DNA of 64,000 nucleotides from Kushneria aurantia DSM 21353 (GCF_000382245.1 NZ_KB907865.1:1-64000), one strand, 5' to 3'; positions 1-9,656 are shown, counted from the first letter of the stretch. The notes: a model not told the origin generated them from the letters alone. Translations and numbers: made by a program.

Positions 1-1
1 C

Positions 2-202
2 AGCGCGCTTCGCTACGTCACACCGAGCCAGCGCCATAACGGCGAGGCCAAAGGCATCCTGGCGCAGCGTCGTGAGGTCTTCGAGGCGGCGAAAAAGCGT
101 CACCCGGAGCGCTGGTCGGGCGACATCCGCAAGCTCAGCCTGCCGGATGTGGTGCACCTCAATCCCGAGCGGAACCCGGTGCCACAAGCCGCAGGATTTT
201 AA
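2..202 (+). pseudogene. IS3-family transposase (OrfB), C-terminal end only
   Basis: The open frame enters from the left edge and gives 66 residues ending at TAA 200-202. The peptide carries the motif RYVTPSQRH, then an alanine/lysine-rich helix, then HPERWSG and HLNPER. This is the usual C-terminal tail of IS3-family DDE transposases, after the catalytic Glu. The catalytic core lies outside the window, so I cannot say whether the element is intact. The 112 bases that follow (203-314) hold no gene. Part of them is probably the element's right end, but I could not place the terminal repeat. The family call rests on recognising this tail. Confidence 0.65.
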
Positions 203-314
203 AGAGCCGAAGTCATTTAATGTGCCAACTATGTTGACAGGCTCCGCCTTTTGATAGTCGCCACCATCCGGTAATTAAAATACAGTTGAACCACCGTTTT
301 TTAATTGTATTTCA

Positions 315-773
315 TTGGCGATCATCAAAATGCATGCACCTCTCGGCTATGCCTGGCTCAATGAGCAGTTCAATCTACAGGTTGTTCAGCCCCTGCCGGT
401 GTACAGTTCAGCAGGAGGGACCCGGAAGAGTCGGAAGGGAGTACAACCTGCATTTCAACGCTTATCCGGAGGCGCGCGCTATCCCGAGCTTACACGGCAC
501 GTCACCTATCTCCATGACGTGGTGGCGCAGACACTGCAACAGGAGATGCACCGGGAGGCGGGTCTCTTAAAAGCCAACGATGATGCCCGGCAGGCGCTCA
601 AGACACTCTTCGAAGCCCCCGACATGGATCTCGACGTTATCATTCGGTCAGTGATGCAGAACGGGTATCGGCTCTCCAACAGGCTCTCTGCCCGCTATCC
701 GATGCTGGCGGAAGACCCCTTGCTGGCCTCGCGGACGGTGGAGGTCATACGCGAAGTCTTTGAAAGGAGATGA
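315..773 (+). pseudogene. Fic-family protein remnant, catalytic core deleted
   Basis: The first residues (MHAPLGYAWL, then QVVQPLPV) match the N-terminus of a family of roughly 500-residue Fic (AMP-transferase-fold) proteins as I remember them. From about residue 55 the sequence (YPELTRHVTYL, EAPDMDLDVIIRSV, RLSNRL) matches the C-terminus of the same family. The central region with the HPFxDGNGR motif is absent, so about two thirds of the gene is missing. The join also carries a frame disturbance: a C-terminal-type stretch (YNLHFNAYPEARA) lies in another forward frame at about 440-480, just before the open frame resumes. The start is TTG 315 or ATG 330. It lies next to a transposase tail, which fits a damaged accessory region. 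A 152-residue product could still be made but would have no Fic activity. Confidence 0.55.
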
Positions 774-786
774 GGCTGAAGAAGAT

Positions 787-810
787 GAGGCGCCGCTCAG
801 CCAGCGCCTC
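787..810. terminator. GC-rich hairpin between Fic remnant and maeB
   Basis: The 7-base arms GAGGCGC and GCGCCTC are separated by 10 bases, between two convergently oriented genes. No clear T-run follows on either strand, so it may end transcription weakly or only protect the 3' end of the maeB message. Confidence 0.3.
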
Positions 811-830
811 ACTGCAGATACGGCGGTGAC

Positions 831-2102
831 TCAGCCGCCGTAAACGTCGTCGACGCTCTCGAGCGGATAGTGCGTCGGATAGCCGCGGCTGGCCGCGCCG
901 GAGTCGACCGCCGCACGCGCTACCGCCGCCGACACCCGCCCCAGCAGGCGCGAATCCATCGGCGTGGGGATGATATAGCCGCGCCCGAACTCGAGGCTTT
1001 TGACCTCATAGGCCTCCAGCACTTCCTGCGTGACCGGCTCACGCGCCAGGCCCTTGAGGGCATGGACGGCAGCGACCTTCATCGCCTCGTTGATCTCGCT
1101 GGCGCGCACGTCCAGGGCACCGCGGAAGATGAACGGAAAGCCCAGCACATTATTGACCTGGTTGGGAAAGTCAGAGCGACCGGTGGCCATGATGACGTCG
1201 TCGCGCGCCTCTCGCGCGACGTCGGGATGAATCTCCGGGTCGGGATTGGAGCAGGCGAACACCACCGGGTCGTGAGCCATTTTCGCGAGCTGCGCGGCGG
1301 AGAGCAGATCCGGGCCGGAGAGGCCGATGAAGACGTCGGCGCCATCAATGGCGTCGTCCAGGCTGCGATCTTCGGTAGTGACCGCGTAGCCCTGCTTGAA
1401 CGCGTTGAGATCATCGCGGCCGTCGTGAATCACGCCCTTGCTGTCGAGCATGCGAATGTTGTCGCGACGGGCGCCGCAGGCGATCAGCAGATCCATGCAG
1501 GCGATCGCCGCTGAACCGGCGCCGAGGCAGACGATACGCGCGTTTTCAAGCGACTTGCCGGCGATATCGAGGGCGTTGAGCAGCCCGGCGGCGGTCACGA
1601 TGGCCGTGCCGTGCTGGTCGTCGTGAAACACCGGAATATTACAGCGCGACTTCAGCTCGCGCTCGATGCGAAAGCACTCCGGCGCCTTGATATCCTCAAG
1701 ATTGATACCGCCCCAGCTGATGGCGATGTTGGCCACGGTCTCGATAAACGCCTCGGGGTCGGCGGTGTCGACCTCGATATCGATGGCGTTGATGCCGGCA
1801 AAGCGCTTGAACAGTACGCCCTTGCCCTCCATCACCGGCTTGCTGGCCAGCGCGCCGAGGTTGCCAAGGCCGAGAATGGCGCTGCCGTTGGAAACCACCG
1901 CTACCAGGTTGCCCTTGCCGGTGTAGCGATAGGCGTCCTCGGGGTTTTTGGCGATCTCGCGTACCGGCTCGGCAACGCCCGGGCTGTAGGCCATGGCGAG
2001 GTGTTTCGAGCTGCTGGTGGGCTTGGTGACTTCGACGCTGAGCTTGCCGGGGATAGGCTGCGAATGGTAATCCAGCGCCGCCTGCTTGCGGTCTTCTGAC
2101 AT
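831..2102 (-). CDS. maeB: Malic enzyme, short form without phosphotransacetylase domain
   Basis: Oxidative decarboxylation of malate to pyruvate in the cytoplasm, probably NADP-linked by family resemblance. It has 423 residues. The N-terminal malic domain shows AYSPGVAEPVREI and YTGKGNLVAVVSNGSAILGLG. The metal-binding stretch GINLEDIKAPECF follows, then PVFHDDQHGTAIV and the Rossmann-type motif LGAGSAAIAC. Enterobacterial MaeB is about 760 residues because of a C-terminal phosphotransacetylase-like domain. That domain is absent here, and the ending is a normal stop. The gene stands alone, divergent from priA, and starts at ATG 2102. Confidence 0.9.
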   Translation of the reverse strand: MSEDRKQAALDYHSQPIPGKLSVEVTKPTSSSKHLAMAYSPGVAEPVREIAKNPEDAYRYTGKGNLVAVVSNGSAILGLGNLGALASKPVMEGKGVLFKRFAGINAIDIEVDTADPEAFIETVANIAISWGGINLEDIKAPECFRIERELKSRCNIPVFHDDQHGTAIVTAAGLLNALDIAGKSLENARIVCLGAGSAAIACMDLLIACGARRDNIRMLDSKGVIHDGRDDLNAFKQGYAVTTEDRSLDDAIDGADVFIGLSGPDLLSAAQLAKMAHDPVVFACSNPDPEIHPDVAREARDDVIMATGRSDFPNQVNNVLGFPFIFRGALDVRASEINEAMKVAAVHALKGLAREPVTQEVLEAYEVKSLEFGRGYIIPTPMDSRLLGRVSAAVARAAVDSGAASRGYPTHYPLESVDDVYGG

Positions 2103-2299
2103 GAGTAATTTCCGATAGAGGTGCTTTCAATCCGATGAAGCCTAAATAAAAAGTCGTATTCCCACAAGGGAACGTCTCGGGCAAAACCCTGCCACCATGC
2201 GGGTACAGTAAAACTACAAGGCATTAGACCCCTGCCCCACAATCGACCGTGATACTCTGTCCCGGCCGCGAATGCCCCAACCCCGATGGAGCCGTGCCC

Positions 2300-4537
2300 T
2301 TGACCAGCCGAGCCGCGACCGAGGCTACCCTGCTGTCGGTCGCCGTGCCCTCACCACTCAGACACACCTTCGACTATCTGCCCGGCGACGACACGCCTGA
2401 CGGGGGCTGGACGACCGGCGTGCGGGTGCGAGTGCCCTTCGGCCGACGCTCGGTGGTGGGCGTGGTAGTGGCGCTCGATCCACCCAGCGCGCTTCCCCGC
2501 GAGCGCCTGAAGCCGATCGAAGCGCTGATCGACCGCAGCCCGCTGCCGGCCGACTGGCTGTGGCTATGCCGCTTCGCGGCGCGCTACTACCAGCACTCGC
2601 TGGGCGATACGCTGGCCGGTGCGATGCCCGCGCCGCTGCGCCAGGGGCGGCCGCTGGAAGCCCGCACCCGGACACGCTGGCGTATCACCGAAGCCGGTCA
2701 CACGCCCGGCGAGCAGCTTGGCCGCGCGCCGCGTCAGGCCGAACTGCTGGCGGCGATCGCCCAACACCCGCGCGGTATGGTCACCTCGGCGATCACCGCC
2801 ATGAGCTTCAGCCACAGCCAGCTGCGCGCTCTGCATGATCGCGGCCTGATCGAATGTTGCGAGGAAAACATCGCCGCCCCCGAACAGGGCGCCGGCGGCC
2901 ACAGCCTGGCGGAGCCGTCGCTGCCGCTCAACCGCGAGCAGAGCGCCGCGCTGAGCGCCCTGCACGAGGATCTGGAGCGCTTTCAGGCCTCGCTGCTGCA
3001 CGGCGTCACCGGCAGTGGCAAGACCGAAATCTATCTGCAGTTGATCGAGGCGGTGCTCGATCGCGGCCGCCAGGCGCTGGTCCTGGTGCCCGAGATCGGC
3101 CTCACACCGCAGACCCTGGCGCGCTTTCGCAAACGCTTCAATGCCCCGGTACTGGCGCTGCACTCGGGTCTCAGCGACGGCGAGCGGCTCGACAGCTGGG
3201 AGGCCGCCCGCGCCGGTCGCGCGGCGGTGATCATCGGCACCCGCTCGGCGGTCTTTACGCCGCTGGCCAGACCCGGCGTGATCATCGTCGACGAGGAGCA
3301 CGACGGCTCTTTCAAACAGCAGGACAGCCTGCGCTACCACGCCCGCGACCTCGCCGTGGCCCGCGCTCACTATCACGGCATTCCGGTACTGCTGGGCAGC
3401 GCCACGCCGTCGCTGGAGAGCCTCGCACGGGCGCGCAGCGGCCACTACCGCCACCTGCGCCTGACCCGCCGCGCCGGCGATGCCCAGCCCGCCGCCATGT
3501 CGCTGGTCGACCTGCGTGGCCGCCCGCAGCGCGGCGGGCTGGGGCCGCAGGCGCTGACGGCGATCGGCGAGCACCTCGGCACCGGCCGCCAGGTGCTGGT
3601 ATTCGTCGACCGCCGTGGCTTCGCGCCCACGCTGGCCTGCCACCAGTGCGGCTGGCTGGCCGAGTGTCGCCACTGCGATGCGCGCCTGACCCTGCACCGC
3701 GACCCCTATCGGCTGATCTGCCATCACTGCGAGCAAAGCGCTCCGGTGCCGGCGGCCTGTCCGCAGTGCGAAAGTGGCGATCTGCGCCCGCTCGGCGCCG
3801 GCACCGAGCGTACCGAAGAAGCCCTCAGCGAGGCCTTCGACGACACCCCCATCGTGCGCATCGACCGCGACAGCACGCGCCGGCGCGACGCCTTCGAACA
3901 GCAGCTGGCCGAAATTCGCCGCGGCGAGCCCTGCCTGCTGGTCGGCACCCGCATGCTGGCCAAGGGCCACCACTTTCCCCATGTAACGCTGGTGGTAGTG
4001 GTCAACGCCGATGGCGGCCTGTATGGCGCCGATTTTCGCTCGCTGGAACACAGCGCTCAGCTCTTGACCCAGGTCGCGGGTCGCGCCGGGCGCGCCCAGC
4101 ACGCCGGGCGGGTGCTGATTCAGACCCTCCATCCGCAGGACCCGGCGCTGCTCACCCTCGTTGAGCAGGGCTACGACGCGCTGGCCGAACAGCTGCTCGA
4201 GGAGCGCCGCATCGCCGGGCTGCCACCCTTTCGCTTTGTGGCCCTGCTGCGCGGCGAGAGCAGCCGCAAGGAGGCGGTCAGCGATCTGTTCGAACGCGCC
4301 GCCGGCACACTGCGCCAGTGGTTGGGCGAGCGCGGCCTGGCAGTGCAGTGCCTGGGGCCGGTGCCGGCGCCGATGGAGCGCCGTCACAACCGCTACCACG
4401 TCCAGCTGTTGCTGATTGCCGAGCAGCGCAGCGCCCTGCACGAAGCCGCCGCATGGCTCGATGAGTGGCTCGCCGGGCAGCGCGACGCCCGCCGCCTGCG
4501 CTATTCGATCGATATCGATCCGCAGGAGATGTACTGA
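2300..4537 (+). CDS. priA: Primosomal protein N' (replication restart helicase PriA)
   Basis: A 3'-5' superfamily 2 DNA helicase that reloads the replisome at stalled forks. The N-terminal DNA-binding domain begins LLSVAVPSPLRHTFDYL. The helicase core has the P-loop GVTGSGKTE near residue 236 and a DEEH box near residue 330. A cysteine-rich zinc insertion follows (CHQCGW, CRHCDARL, ICHHCE, CPQCESG, about residues 447-490). GTRMLAKGHHFP and the conserved GRAGRA motif follow. The same frame is open from GTG 2249. I prefer TTG 2300 because GGAG lies eight bases upstream and because the known N-terminus begins at about this point. About 745 residues is slightly longer than the E. coli protein. 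Confidence 0.93.
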   Translation: MTSRAATEATLLSVAVPSPLRHTFDYLPGDDTPDGGWTTGVRVRVPFGRRSVVGVVVALDPPSALPRERLKPIEALIDRSPLPADWLWLCRFAARYYQHSLGDTLAGAMPAPLRQGRPLEARTRTRWRITEAGHTPGEQLGRAPRQAELLAAIAQHPRGMVTSAITAMSFSHSQLRALHDRGLIECCEENIAAPEQGAGGHSLAEPSLPLNREQSAALSALHEDLERFQASLLHGVTGSGKTEIYLQLIEAVLDRGRQALVLVPEIGLTPQTLARFRKRFNAPVLALHSGLSDGERLDSWEAARAGRAAVIIGTRSAVFTPLARPGVIIVDEEHDGSFKQQDSLRYHARDLAVARAHYHGIPVLLGSATPSLESLARARSGHYRHLRLTRRAGDAQPAAMSLVDLRGRPQRGGLGPQALTAIGEHLGTGRQVLVFVDRRGFAPTLACHQCGWLAECRHCDARLTLHRDPYRLICHHCEQSAPVPAACPQCESGDLRPLGAGTERTEEALSEAFDDTPIVRIDRDSTRRRDAFEQQLAEIRRGEPCLLVGTRMLAKGHHFPHVTLVVVVNADGGLYGADFRSLEHSAQLLTQVAGRAGRAQHAGRVLIQTLHPQDPALLTLVEQGYDALAEQLLEERRIAGLPPFRFVALLRGESSRKEAVSDLFERAAGTLRQWLGERGLAVQCLGPVPAPMERRHNRYHVQLLLIAEQRSALHEAAAWLDEWLAGQRDARRLRYSIDIDPQEMY

Positions 4538-4605
4538 GAGAAGGCTTGCAAAAGGGCTGTATGCCCCTGTAGCACCCTCATGATTGCCATGTAATGGGAG
4601 CCGTG

Positions 4606-4690
4606 AGCGGGTTGAAACAAGGGTCTATCGCCAGGGAGGGCGATAGTAGCGTCCAGGGAGGATTCATGGCGCCCTTGTGGAAACCTGCTT
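4606..4690. repeat. Intergenic structured repeat, copy 1
   Basis: About 85 bases downstream of priA that recur at 38961-39046. Arms 4625-4632 (CTATCGCC) and 4639-4646 (GGCGATAG) form a perfect hairpin. An outer pair CAAGGG (4618-4623) and CCCTTG (4672-4677) can close a larger cruciform. The second copy has a different inner-stem sequence that still pairs, which supports selection on structure. No coding potential is evident. Confidence 0.65.
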
Positions 4691-4750
4691 TCGGCGGCAG
4701 GAGCCGATTCCGAAATGCACGCCGGATGCCTGCCCTCTCGACCAACGATT

Positions 4751-4778
4751 TTGACACTGCCCAGCGTTGAACGATAAT
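4751..4778 (+). promoter_or_regulatory. Sigma-70 promoter for argS
   Basis: A perfect -35 hexamer TTGACA (4751-4756), a 16-base spacer and a -10 GATAAT (4773-4778) lie about 70 bases before the argS start. This is the strongest textbook promoter in the window. The rest of the 310-base priA-argS gap holds only the structured repeat. Confidence 0.7.
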
Positions 4779-4847
4779 GGCTGTCTCGACGGCCACCGCA
4801 CACGGGTTTTGCCGACACGACCCGCCTTTTAAAAGACTGATGCCCGC

Positions 4848-6536
4848 ATGAAAGAGACGATTACCCTGCTGCTGCGAACCGCCCTCGACGCCCTGCGTGC
4901 CGAAGGCGCCCTGCCGGTCGCCGGCCGCGACGACAACATTCAGGTCGAGGCGGCGCGCGACCGGGCGCACGGCGACTACGCCTCCAATCTGGCGCTGACG
5001 CTGGCGAAATCGGCCGGCATGAACCCCCGCGAGCTGGCCGAGCGGCTGGTAAAAGCGCTGCCCGACGCCAATGCGGTATCGAAAGTCGAGATCGCCGGCC
5101 CCGGCTTCATCAACTTCTTCGTCAACGCCGGCGCCGCCGGCGAGGTCATCTTCGATATCCTGGAAGCCGGCGACGACTACGGCCGCAACAACGACGGCGG
5201 CGGGCAGAAGGTGCAGGTCGAGTTCGTCTCCGCCAACCCTACCGGACCGCTGCACGTCGGCCATGGCCGCGGCGCGGCAGTCGGCGATAGCCTGTGCCGG
5301 CTGCTGGCTGCCAATGGCTATAGCGTTACGCGGGAGTTCTACTACAACGACGCCGGTGCCCAGATCGATAACCTGACCCTGTCGGTGGCGGCACGCCTCA
5401 AGGGTATCGAGCCCAACGATCCCGCCTGGCCGAAGGACGGCTATCGCGGTGAGTACATTCAGGACGTCGCCCACGCCTACATGCAGGGCGAGACGGTGAG
5501 CGCCGACGACCGCCGCGTGACCGCCGCCGCCGACCCCGAGGACATGGCAGCAATCCGCGCCTTCGCGGTCGCCTGGCTGCGCCACGAGCAGGATCTTGAT
5601 CTGCGCGCCTTCGGCGTCGAATTCGATATCTTCTATCTCGAATCGTCGCTGTACGAAAGCGCCAGGGTAGAGGCCACCGTCGAGCAGTTGATCGACGGCG
5701 GCCACACCTACGAGGCCGACGGCGCCCTGTGGCTGCGCACCACCGACTTCGGCGACGACAAGGACCGGGTGATGCGCAAGCGCGAAGGTGGCTACACCTA
5801 CTTCCTGCCCGATGTCGCCTATCATCTCGACAAGTGGCAGCGCGGTTTCACCACCGTCATCAACGAGCAGGGCGCCGACCACCACTCCACCGTGACCCGT
5901 GTGCGCGCCGGTCTGCAGGCGCTGGAGGCCGGCATCCCGGCAGGCTGGCCGGAGTACGTGCTGCACCAGATGGTGCTGGTGACCCGTTCCGGCGAGGAGG
6001 TCAAGCTCTCCAAGCGCGCCGGCGACTACGTCACCCTGCGCGATCTGATCGACGAAGTGGGTCGCGATGCCACACGCTACTTCCTGGTCTCGCGCGCGGC
6101 CACCTCGCAGATGACCTTCGACATCGACCTGGCGCGCTCGCAGTCCAGCGACAACCCGGTCTACTACGCCCAGTATGCCCACGCCCGGGTATGCAGCGTG
6201 GAAGCGAAGGCCGCCGCCGAGGGCAAACCCTTCGATGCCGACTCGGCGGCCAACGCCCTGCATCGGCTGGAGGATCAGCGTGAAAAGGAGCTGCTCAACC
6301 GCCTGGGGCGCTGGCCGGAAGTGGTGAAACGCGCCGCCAGCGGGCGCGAACCGCACCAGATCGCTCAGTACCTGCAGGAGCTGGCCAGCGATTTTCACAG
6401 CTATTACAACGCTGTGCGCGTCATGGTCGACGAAGATGAGCTGCGCAACGTGCGCCTCGCGCTGGGCATGGCAGTGCGCCAGGTGATGCGCAACGGCCTC
6501 GACCTGCTGGGTGTCTGTGCACCCCGGGAGATGTAA
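4848..6536 (+). CDS. argS: Arginyl-tRNA synthetase
   Basis: Charges tRNA-Arg with arginine in the cytoplasm (class Ia synthetase). It has 562 residues, close to the usual length. The N-terminal Add1 domain comes first. The class I signature HVGHGRG follows near residue 136 (the HIGH motif), and EVKLSKRAG near residue 386 takes the place of KMSKS. The helical anticodon-binding domain is C-terminal (ending GLDLLGVCAPREM). It starts at ATG 4848 behind its own strong promoter. The stop TAA directly abuts the ATG of the FtsN-like gene, so the two are probably co-transcribed. Confidence 0.96.
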   Translation: MKETITLLLRTALDALRAEGALPVAGRDDNIQVEAARDRAHGDYASNLALTLAKSAGMNPRELAERLVKALPDANAVSKVEIAGPGFINFFVNAGAAGEVIFDILEAGDDYGRNNDGGGQKVQVEFVSANPTGPLHVGHGRGAAVGDSLCRLLAANGYSVTREFYYNDAGAQIDNLTLSVAARLKGIEPNDPAWPKDGYRGEYIQDVAHAYMQGETVSADDRRVTAAADPEDMAAIRAFAVAWLRHEQDLDLRAFGVEFDIFYLESSLYESARVEATVEQLIDGGHTYEADGALWLRTTDFGDDKDRVMRKREGGYTYFLPDVAYHLDKWQRGFTTVINEQGADHHSTVTRVRAGLQALEAGIPAGWPEYVLHQMVLVTRSGEEVKLSKRAGDYVTLRDLIDEVGRDATRYFLVSRAATSQMTFDIDLARSQSSDNPVYYAQYAHARVCSVEAKAAAEGKPFDADSAANALHRLEDQREKELLNRLGRWPEVVKRAASGREPHQIAQYLQELASDFHSYYNAVRVMVDEDELRNVRLALGMAVRQVMRNGLDLLGVCAPREM

Positions 6537-7337
6537 ATGGCACAGCGCCAGAGCAAAAGCAGAAAGGGCGCCACCAGCCGCGGCGGTGGCAAGCGCCAGA
6601 GCGACGGCTTTCACGTCCCGGGCTGGCTATGGGGACTGGTGGGCGTCATCGCCGGCTTTGCCGGCGCTCAGTATCTACAGCAGGACGCTCCCGATCAGCG
6701 CGACCCGATCGCCTCGATCGTGACCCGCCAGACCAACAGCGGCGGCGCTTCCGACACCGCGGCGCCGGGCGAAGGCAGCGACAGCGGCGCAGAGAGCAGC
6801 AATGATGAGGGTCGCATGCCTACCTTCGAGTTCTATACCCTGCTGCCGGAGTCCGAGGTCATCGCCCCCAACTCCGACGAGGTAGCTTCACCGCGCCCCG
6901 GCGCCGAGGGGGCGGTGATCGAACAGCACGCCCAGCGCATCGTCGAAAACGACGGCGGTACCTCGCCGACATCGCAGGCCGGCAATGACGCCGACGGCGG
7001 TGGCGATGCCATTCAGCGTATCGTCGCCCAGCGCAGCCAGGCGCAGCAGCGTCAATCCTCCGGCAGCGCCTCGTCCTCGTCACAGCAACAGACCGGCAAC
7101 AGTGCCAGCTATATGCTGCAGGCGGCGTCGTTTCAGTCACAGCTCGACGCCGACAACATGGCCGGACGACTGCGTGACCTGGGGCTGGTGGCGCAGGTCA
7201 CCCGGGTGCGCACCGCCGACAACACCACCTGGTATCGCGTTCAGGCCGGCCCCTACCAGGACAGCGGCGAACTGGCCCGTGCCCGCGGGCTGATGCAGGC
7301 GCGCGGCATCGAGCCGATGCAGATTCGCCAGCGCTGA
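6537..7337 (+). CDS. ftsN: FtsN-like SPOR-domain cell division protein
   Basis: A bitopic inner-membrane protein of 266 residues. A short basic cytoplasmic tail precedes one membrane segment (about residues 27-46, [19 protein letters not shown]). A low-complexity Ser/Gln/Asp-rich periplasmic linker follows, then a C-terminal SPOR domain (from about residue 190, [21 protein letters not shown] to the end) that binds denuded peptidoglycan at the septum. The position between argS and hslVU matches the place of ftsN in other gammaproteobacteria (priA/ftsN/hslVU cluster). The start ATG follows the argS stop with no spacing. It could be another SPOR protein, but context favours FtsN. Confidence 0.82.
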   Translation: MAQRQSKSRKGATSRGGGKRQSDGFHVPGWLWGLVGVIAGFAGAQYLQQDAPDQRDPIASIVTRQTNSGGASDTAAPGEGSDSGAESSNDEGRMPTFEFYTLLPESEVIAPNSDEVASPRPGAEGAVIEQHAQRIVENDGGTSPTSQAGNDADGGGDAIQRIVAQRSQAQQRQSSGSASSSSQQQTGNSASYMLQAASFQSQLDADNMAGRLRDLGLVAQVTRVRTADNTTWYRVQAGPYQDSGELARARGLMQARGIEPMQIRQR

Positions 7338-7368
7338 CCCCCTCGTCGGCAACCGCGCTACGCCGTGA

Positions 7369-7397
7369 CTTGATTTGCCGGATGCCAGCCCGCATTT
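7369..7397 (+). promoter_or_regulatory. Heat-shock (sigma-32 type) promoter for hslVU
   Basis: CTTGATT (7369-7375), 13 bases, then CCCGCATTT (7389-7397). This fits the RpoH consensus CTTGAA - 11 to 16 bases - CCCCATnT with few mismatches, and it lies 132 bases before hslV. hslVU is a heat-shock operon in well-studied relatives. Confidence 0.6.
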
Positions 7398-7528
7398 CCG
7401 AACAAGGATCACATGGCGCCTGGCGTGCCGCCCACTGGCGGTGGCCGGCGTCAAAGTCATCGGGTGCCCAGCAGATCGGCGGAATCTACACCGCTTGTGA
7501 CGGCACCCTTTCAATCGGAGTAGCGCCG

Positions 7529-8050
7529 ATGACCACGATTGTCTCCGTACGCCGCGGTGAACAGGTCGCGCTGGCCGGCGACGGGCAGGTATCGCTGGGT
7601 AATACGGTCATGAAGGGTAACGCCAGCAAGGTACGTCGTTTCCATCACGGCCGGGTTCTGGCCGGCTTTGCCGGCGGCACGGCGGACGCCTTTACCCTTT
7701 TCGAGCGCTTCGAGGCGCAGCTCGACAAGTACCAGGGCCACCTCGCCAAGGCGGCGGTGGAACTGGCCAAGGAGTGGCGCACCGACCGCGCCCTGCGCCG
7801 GCTGGAGGCGATGCTGGCGGTGGCGGACAAGGACGCCTCGCTGATCATCACCGGCACCGGCGATGTACTCGAACCCGAATACGGCATCATCACCATCGGC
7901 TCCGGCGGCCAGTACGCCAACGCGGCCGCCCGCGCCCTGCTGCAGAATACCGAGCTCTCTGCTCGCGAGGTCACCGAAAAAAGCCTCAACATCGCTGCGG
8001 ATATCTGCGTCTATACCAACCATCACATCACCGTCGAGGCGCTGGACTGA
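7529..8050 (+). CDS. hslV: ATP-dependent protease peptidase subunit HslV
   Basis: Proteolytic dodecamer of the HslUV (ClpYQ) protease. The start ATG 7529 follows GGAG at eight bases and leaves Thr as residue 2 ([10 protein letters not shown]), the N-terminal catalytic threonine after Met removal. An upstream in-frame extension would bury this residue and is therefore wrong. The 173-residue length matches the family. Conserved blocks include [17 protein letters not shown] and [10 protein letters not shown]. It is two bases from hslU and shares the heat-shock-type promoter upstream. Confidence 0.96.
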   Translation: MTTIVSVRRGEQVALAGDGQVSLGNTVMKGNASKVRRFHHGRVLAGFAGGTADAFTLFERFEAQLDKYQGHLAKAAVELAKEWRTDRALRRLEAMLAVADKDASLIITGTGDVLEPEYGIITIGSGGQYANAAARALLQNTELSAREVTEKSLNIAADICVYTNHHITVEALD

Positions 8051-8052
8051 TC

Positions 8053-9417
8053 ATGACCGAGACGAATACGACTGTTCCCGAACTGCCGCAATCCCATATG
8101 ACCCCGCGCGAGATCGTTCACGCGCTGGATCAGTACATCGTCGGTCAGGCCGAGGCCAAGCGCGCCGTGGCGATCGCCCTGCGCAACCGCTGGCGGCGTA
8201 TGCAGCTCGACGAGTCGCTGCGCGCCGAGGTCACGCCCAAGAACATCCTCATGATCGGCCCCACCGGGGTGGGCAAGACCGAAATCGCACGCCGGCTGGC
8301 AAAACTCGCCAACGCGCCTTTCATCAAGGTCGAGGCGACCAAATTCACCGAGGTGGGCTATGTCGGCCGCGACGTCGAGTCGATCGTGCGTGACCTGGTC
8401 GAGGCAGCGATGAAGCTGGTGCGCGAGCAGGCCAAGGCGCAGGTGCAGAACAGGGCCGAGGACGCCGCCGAGGAGCGCATTCTCGACGCCCTGCTGCCGC
8501 CGGCGCGAGGCAGCGAATATGACAGCGGCAAGAGCCGCGACAGCGGTACGCGCCAGACCTTTCGCAAACAGCTGCGCGAAGGCAAGCTGGACGACAAGGA
8601 GATCGATATCGAACTCTCCCCCGCCGGCCAGGGCATGGACTTCCAGGCGCCGCCGGGCATGGAGGAGATGGCCAGCCAGCTGCAAAACATGTTCTCCAGC
8701 ATGGGCAAGCAGAACAGTGAAACGCGGCGCATCACGGTTGCCGAAGCGCGCCGGCTGGTACGCGACGAAGAGGCCGGACGGCTGGTCAACGACGAGGATC
8801 TCAAGCAGCGCGCCATCGAGGTGGTGGAGCAAAACGGCATCGTCTTTCTCGACGAGATCGACAAGGTCGCCAAGCGCGCCGAGTCGGGCAGTGGCGGTGA
8901 TGTCTCCCGCGAGGGCGTGCAGCGCGACCTGCTGCCGCTGATCGAGGGCTCGACGGTTTCCACCAGGCACGGCATGGTGCGCACCGATCACATCCTGTTC
9001 ATTGCCTCCGGGGCGTTCCACCTCTCCAAACCGTCGGATCTGATTCCCGAACTGCAGGGCCGCCTGCCGATCCGGGTGGAGCTGTCGGCGCTGTCACCGG
9101 ACGAATTCAAGCGCATCCTGACCGAGCCGTCGGCGTCGCTGACGCGCCAGTACGAGGCGCTGATGAAGACCGAGGGGCTGGATGTAAAATTCACCGACGA
9201 CGGCATCGAACGCATTGCGCGTACCGCCTGGCAGGTCAACGAGGGCACCGAAAACATCGGCGCGCGCCGTCTGCATACGGTAATGGAGCGGCTGCTGGAA
9301 GAGGCGCTGTTCGACGGCAGTGATATGCAGGGACCGCTGGTGATCGACGCCGCCTACGTCGACGAGCGCCTCGGCGAGCTGGCCCGCGACGAGGATCTGT
9401 CGCGCTATATTCTCTAG
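8053..9417 (+). CDS. hslU: ATP-dependent protease ATPase subunit HslU
   Basis: AAA+ unfoldase that feeds substrates to HslV. It has 454 residues. [17 protein letters not shown] opens the AAA domain. The Walker A motif GPTGVGKTE lies near residue 70 and the Walker B FLDEIDK near residue 265, with the intermediate I domain between them (about residues 110-240). The C-terminal sensor-2 stretch [15 protein letters not shown] and the ending DLSRYIL match the HslU tail that docks into HslV. The start ATG 8053 follows the hslV stop within two bases. Confidence 0.97.
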   Translation: MTETNTTVPELPQSHMTPREIVHALDQYIVGQAEAKRAVAIALRNRWRRMQLDESLRAEVTPKNILMIGPTGVGKTEIARRLAKLANAPFIKVEATKFTEVGYVGRDVESIVRDLVEAAMKLVREQAKAQVQNRAEDAAEERILDALLPPARGSEYDSGKSRDSGTRQTFRKQLREGKLDDKEIDIELSPAGQGMDFQAPPGMEEMASQLQNMFSSMGKQNSETRRITVAEARRLVRDEEAGRLVNDEDLKQRAIEVVEQNGIVFLDEIDKVAKRAESGSGGDVSREGVQRDLLPLIEGSTVSTRHGMVRTDHILFIASGAFHLSKPSDLIPELQGRLPIRVELSALSPDEFKRILTEPSASLTRQYEALMKTEGLDVKFTDDGIERIARTAWQVNEGTENIGARRLHTVMERLLEEALFDGSDMQGPLVIDAAYVDERLGELARDEDLSRYIL

Positions 9418-9460
9418 CAGCCTGGCGGAGAGGTTCGGCAACAGCCTGCAGCGAGGGTTA

Positions 9461-9656
9461 TTCGCCATGGATGGCGAATTCAGGGAAACGCTGAATAAAT
9501 CGACGAGCGAGATGAAGCGCAAGGCGCATGGAACACAGAACACGAGACATAACATGGGGTTAGTCGAGTGTTCGACCGGGCTGGCGCACCAGTACCACGC
9601 AACGCAGCGATTCGCTGGCGCAGGCATTTATGCAGCGTTTCCTTAGCTGTCCATGG
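9461..9656. repeat. Inverted-repeat element (MITE-like), no coding content
   Basis: In the 356-base gap after hslU, GGGAAACGCTGAATAAA (about 9483-9499) is mirrored by TTTATGCAGCGTTTCCTT (9627-9644). The repeats extend outwards to CCATGG on both sides (9465-9470 and 9651-9656). The left end also contains its own hairpin, TTCGCCA/TGGCGAA (9461-9478). The roughly 130 bases inside have no gene. The layout is that of a small non-autonomous mobile element or a structured intergenic repeat. I could not identify target-site duplications with confidence. Confidence 0.55.

Noticed and set aside
2564-4441. Long open frames on the minus strand across priA, and similar ones across argS, ubiB, the DUF5695 gene, phoX and dnaE
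   Set aside because: They are antisense shadows in high-GC coding sequence: repetitive His/Gln/Arg/Ala composition, no family motifs, and the opposite strand encodes recognisable proteins.
4538-4600. Short stem after priA (GGGC...GCCC with a T-run on the minus strand)
   Set aside because: Only four base pairs; too weak to call a terminator.
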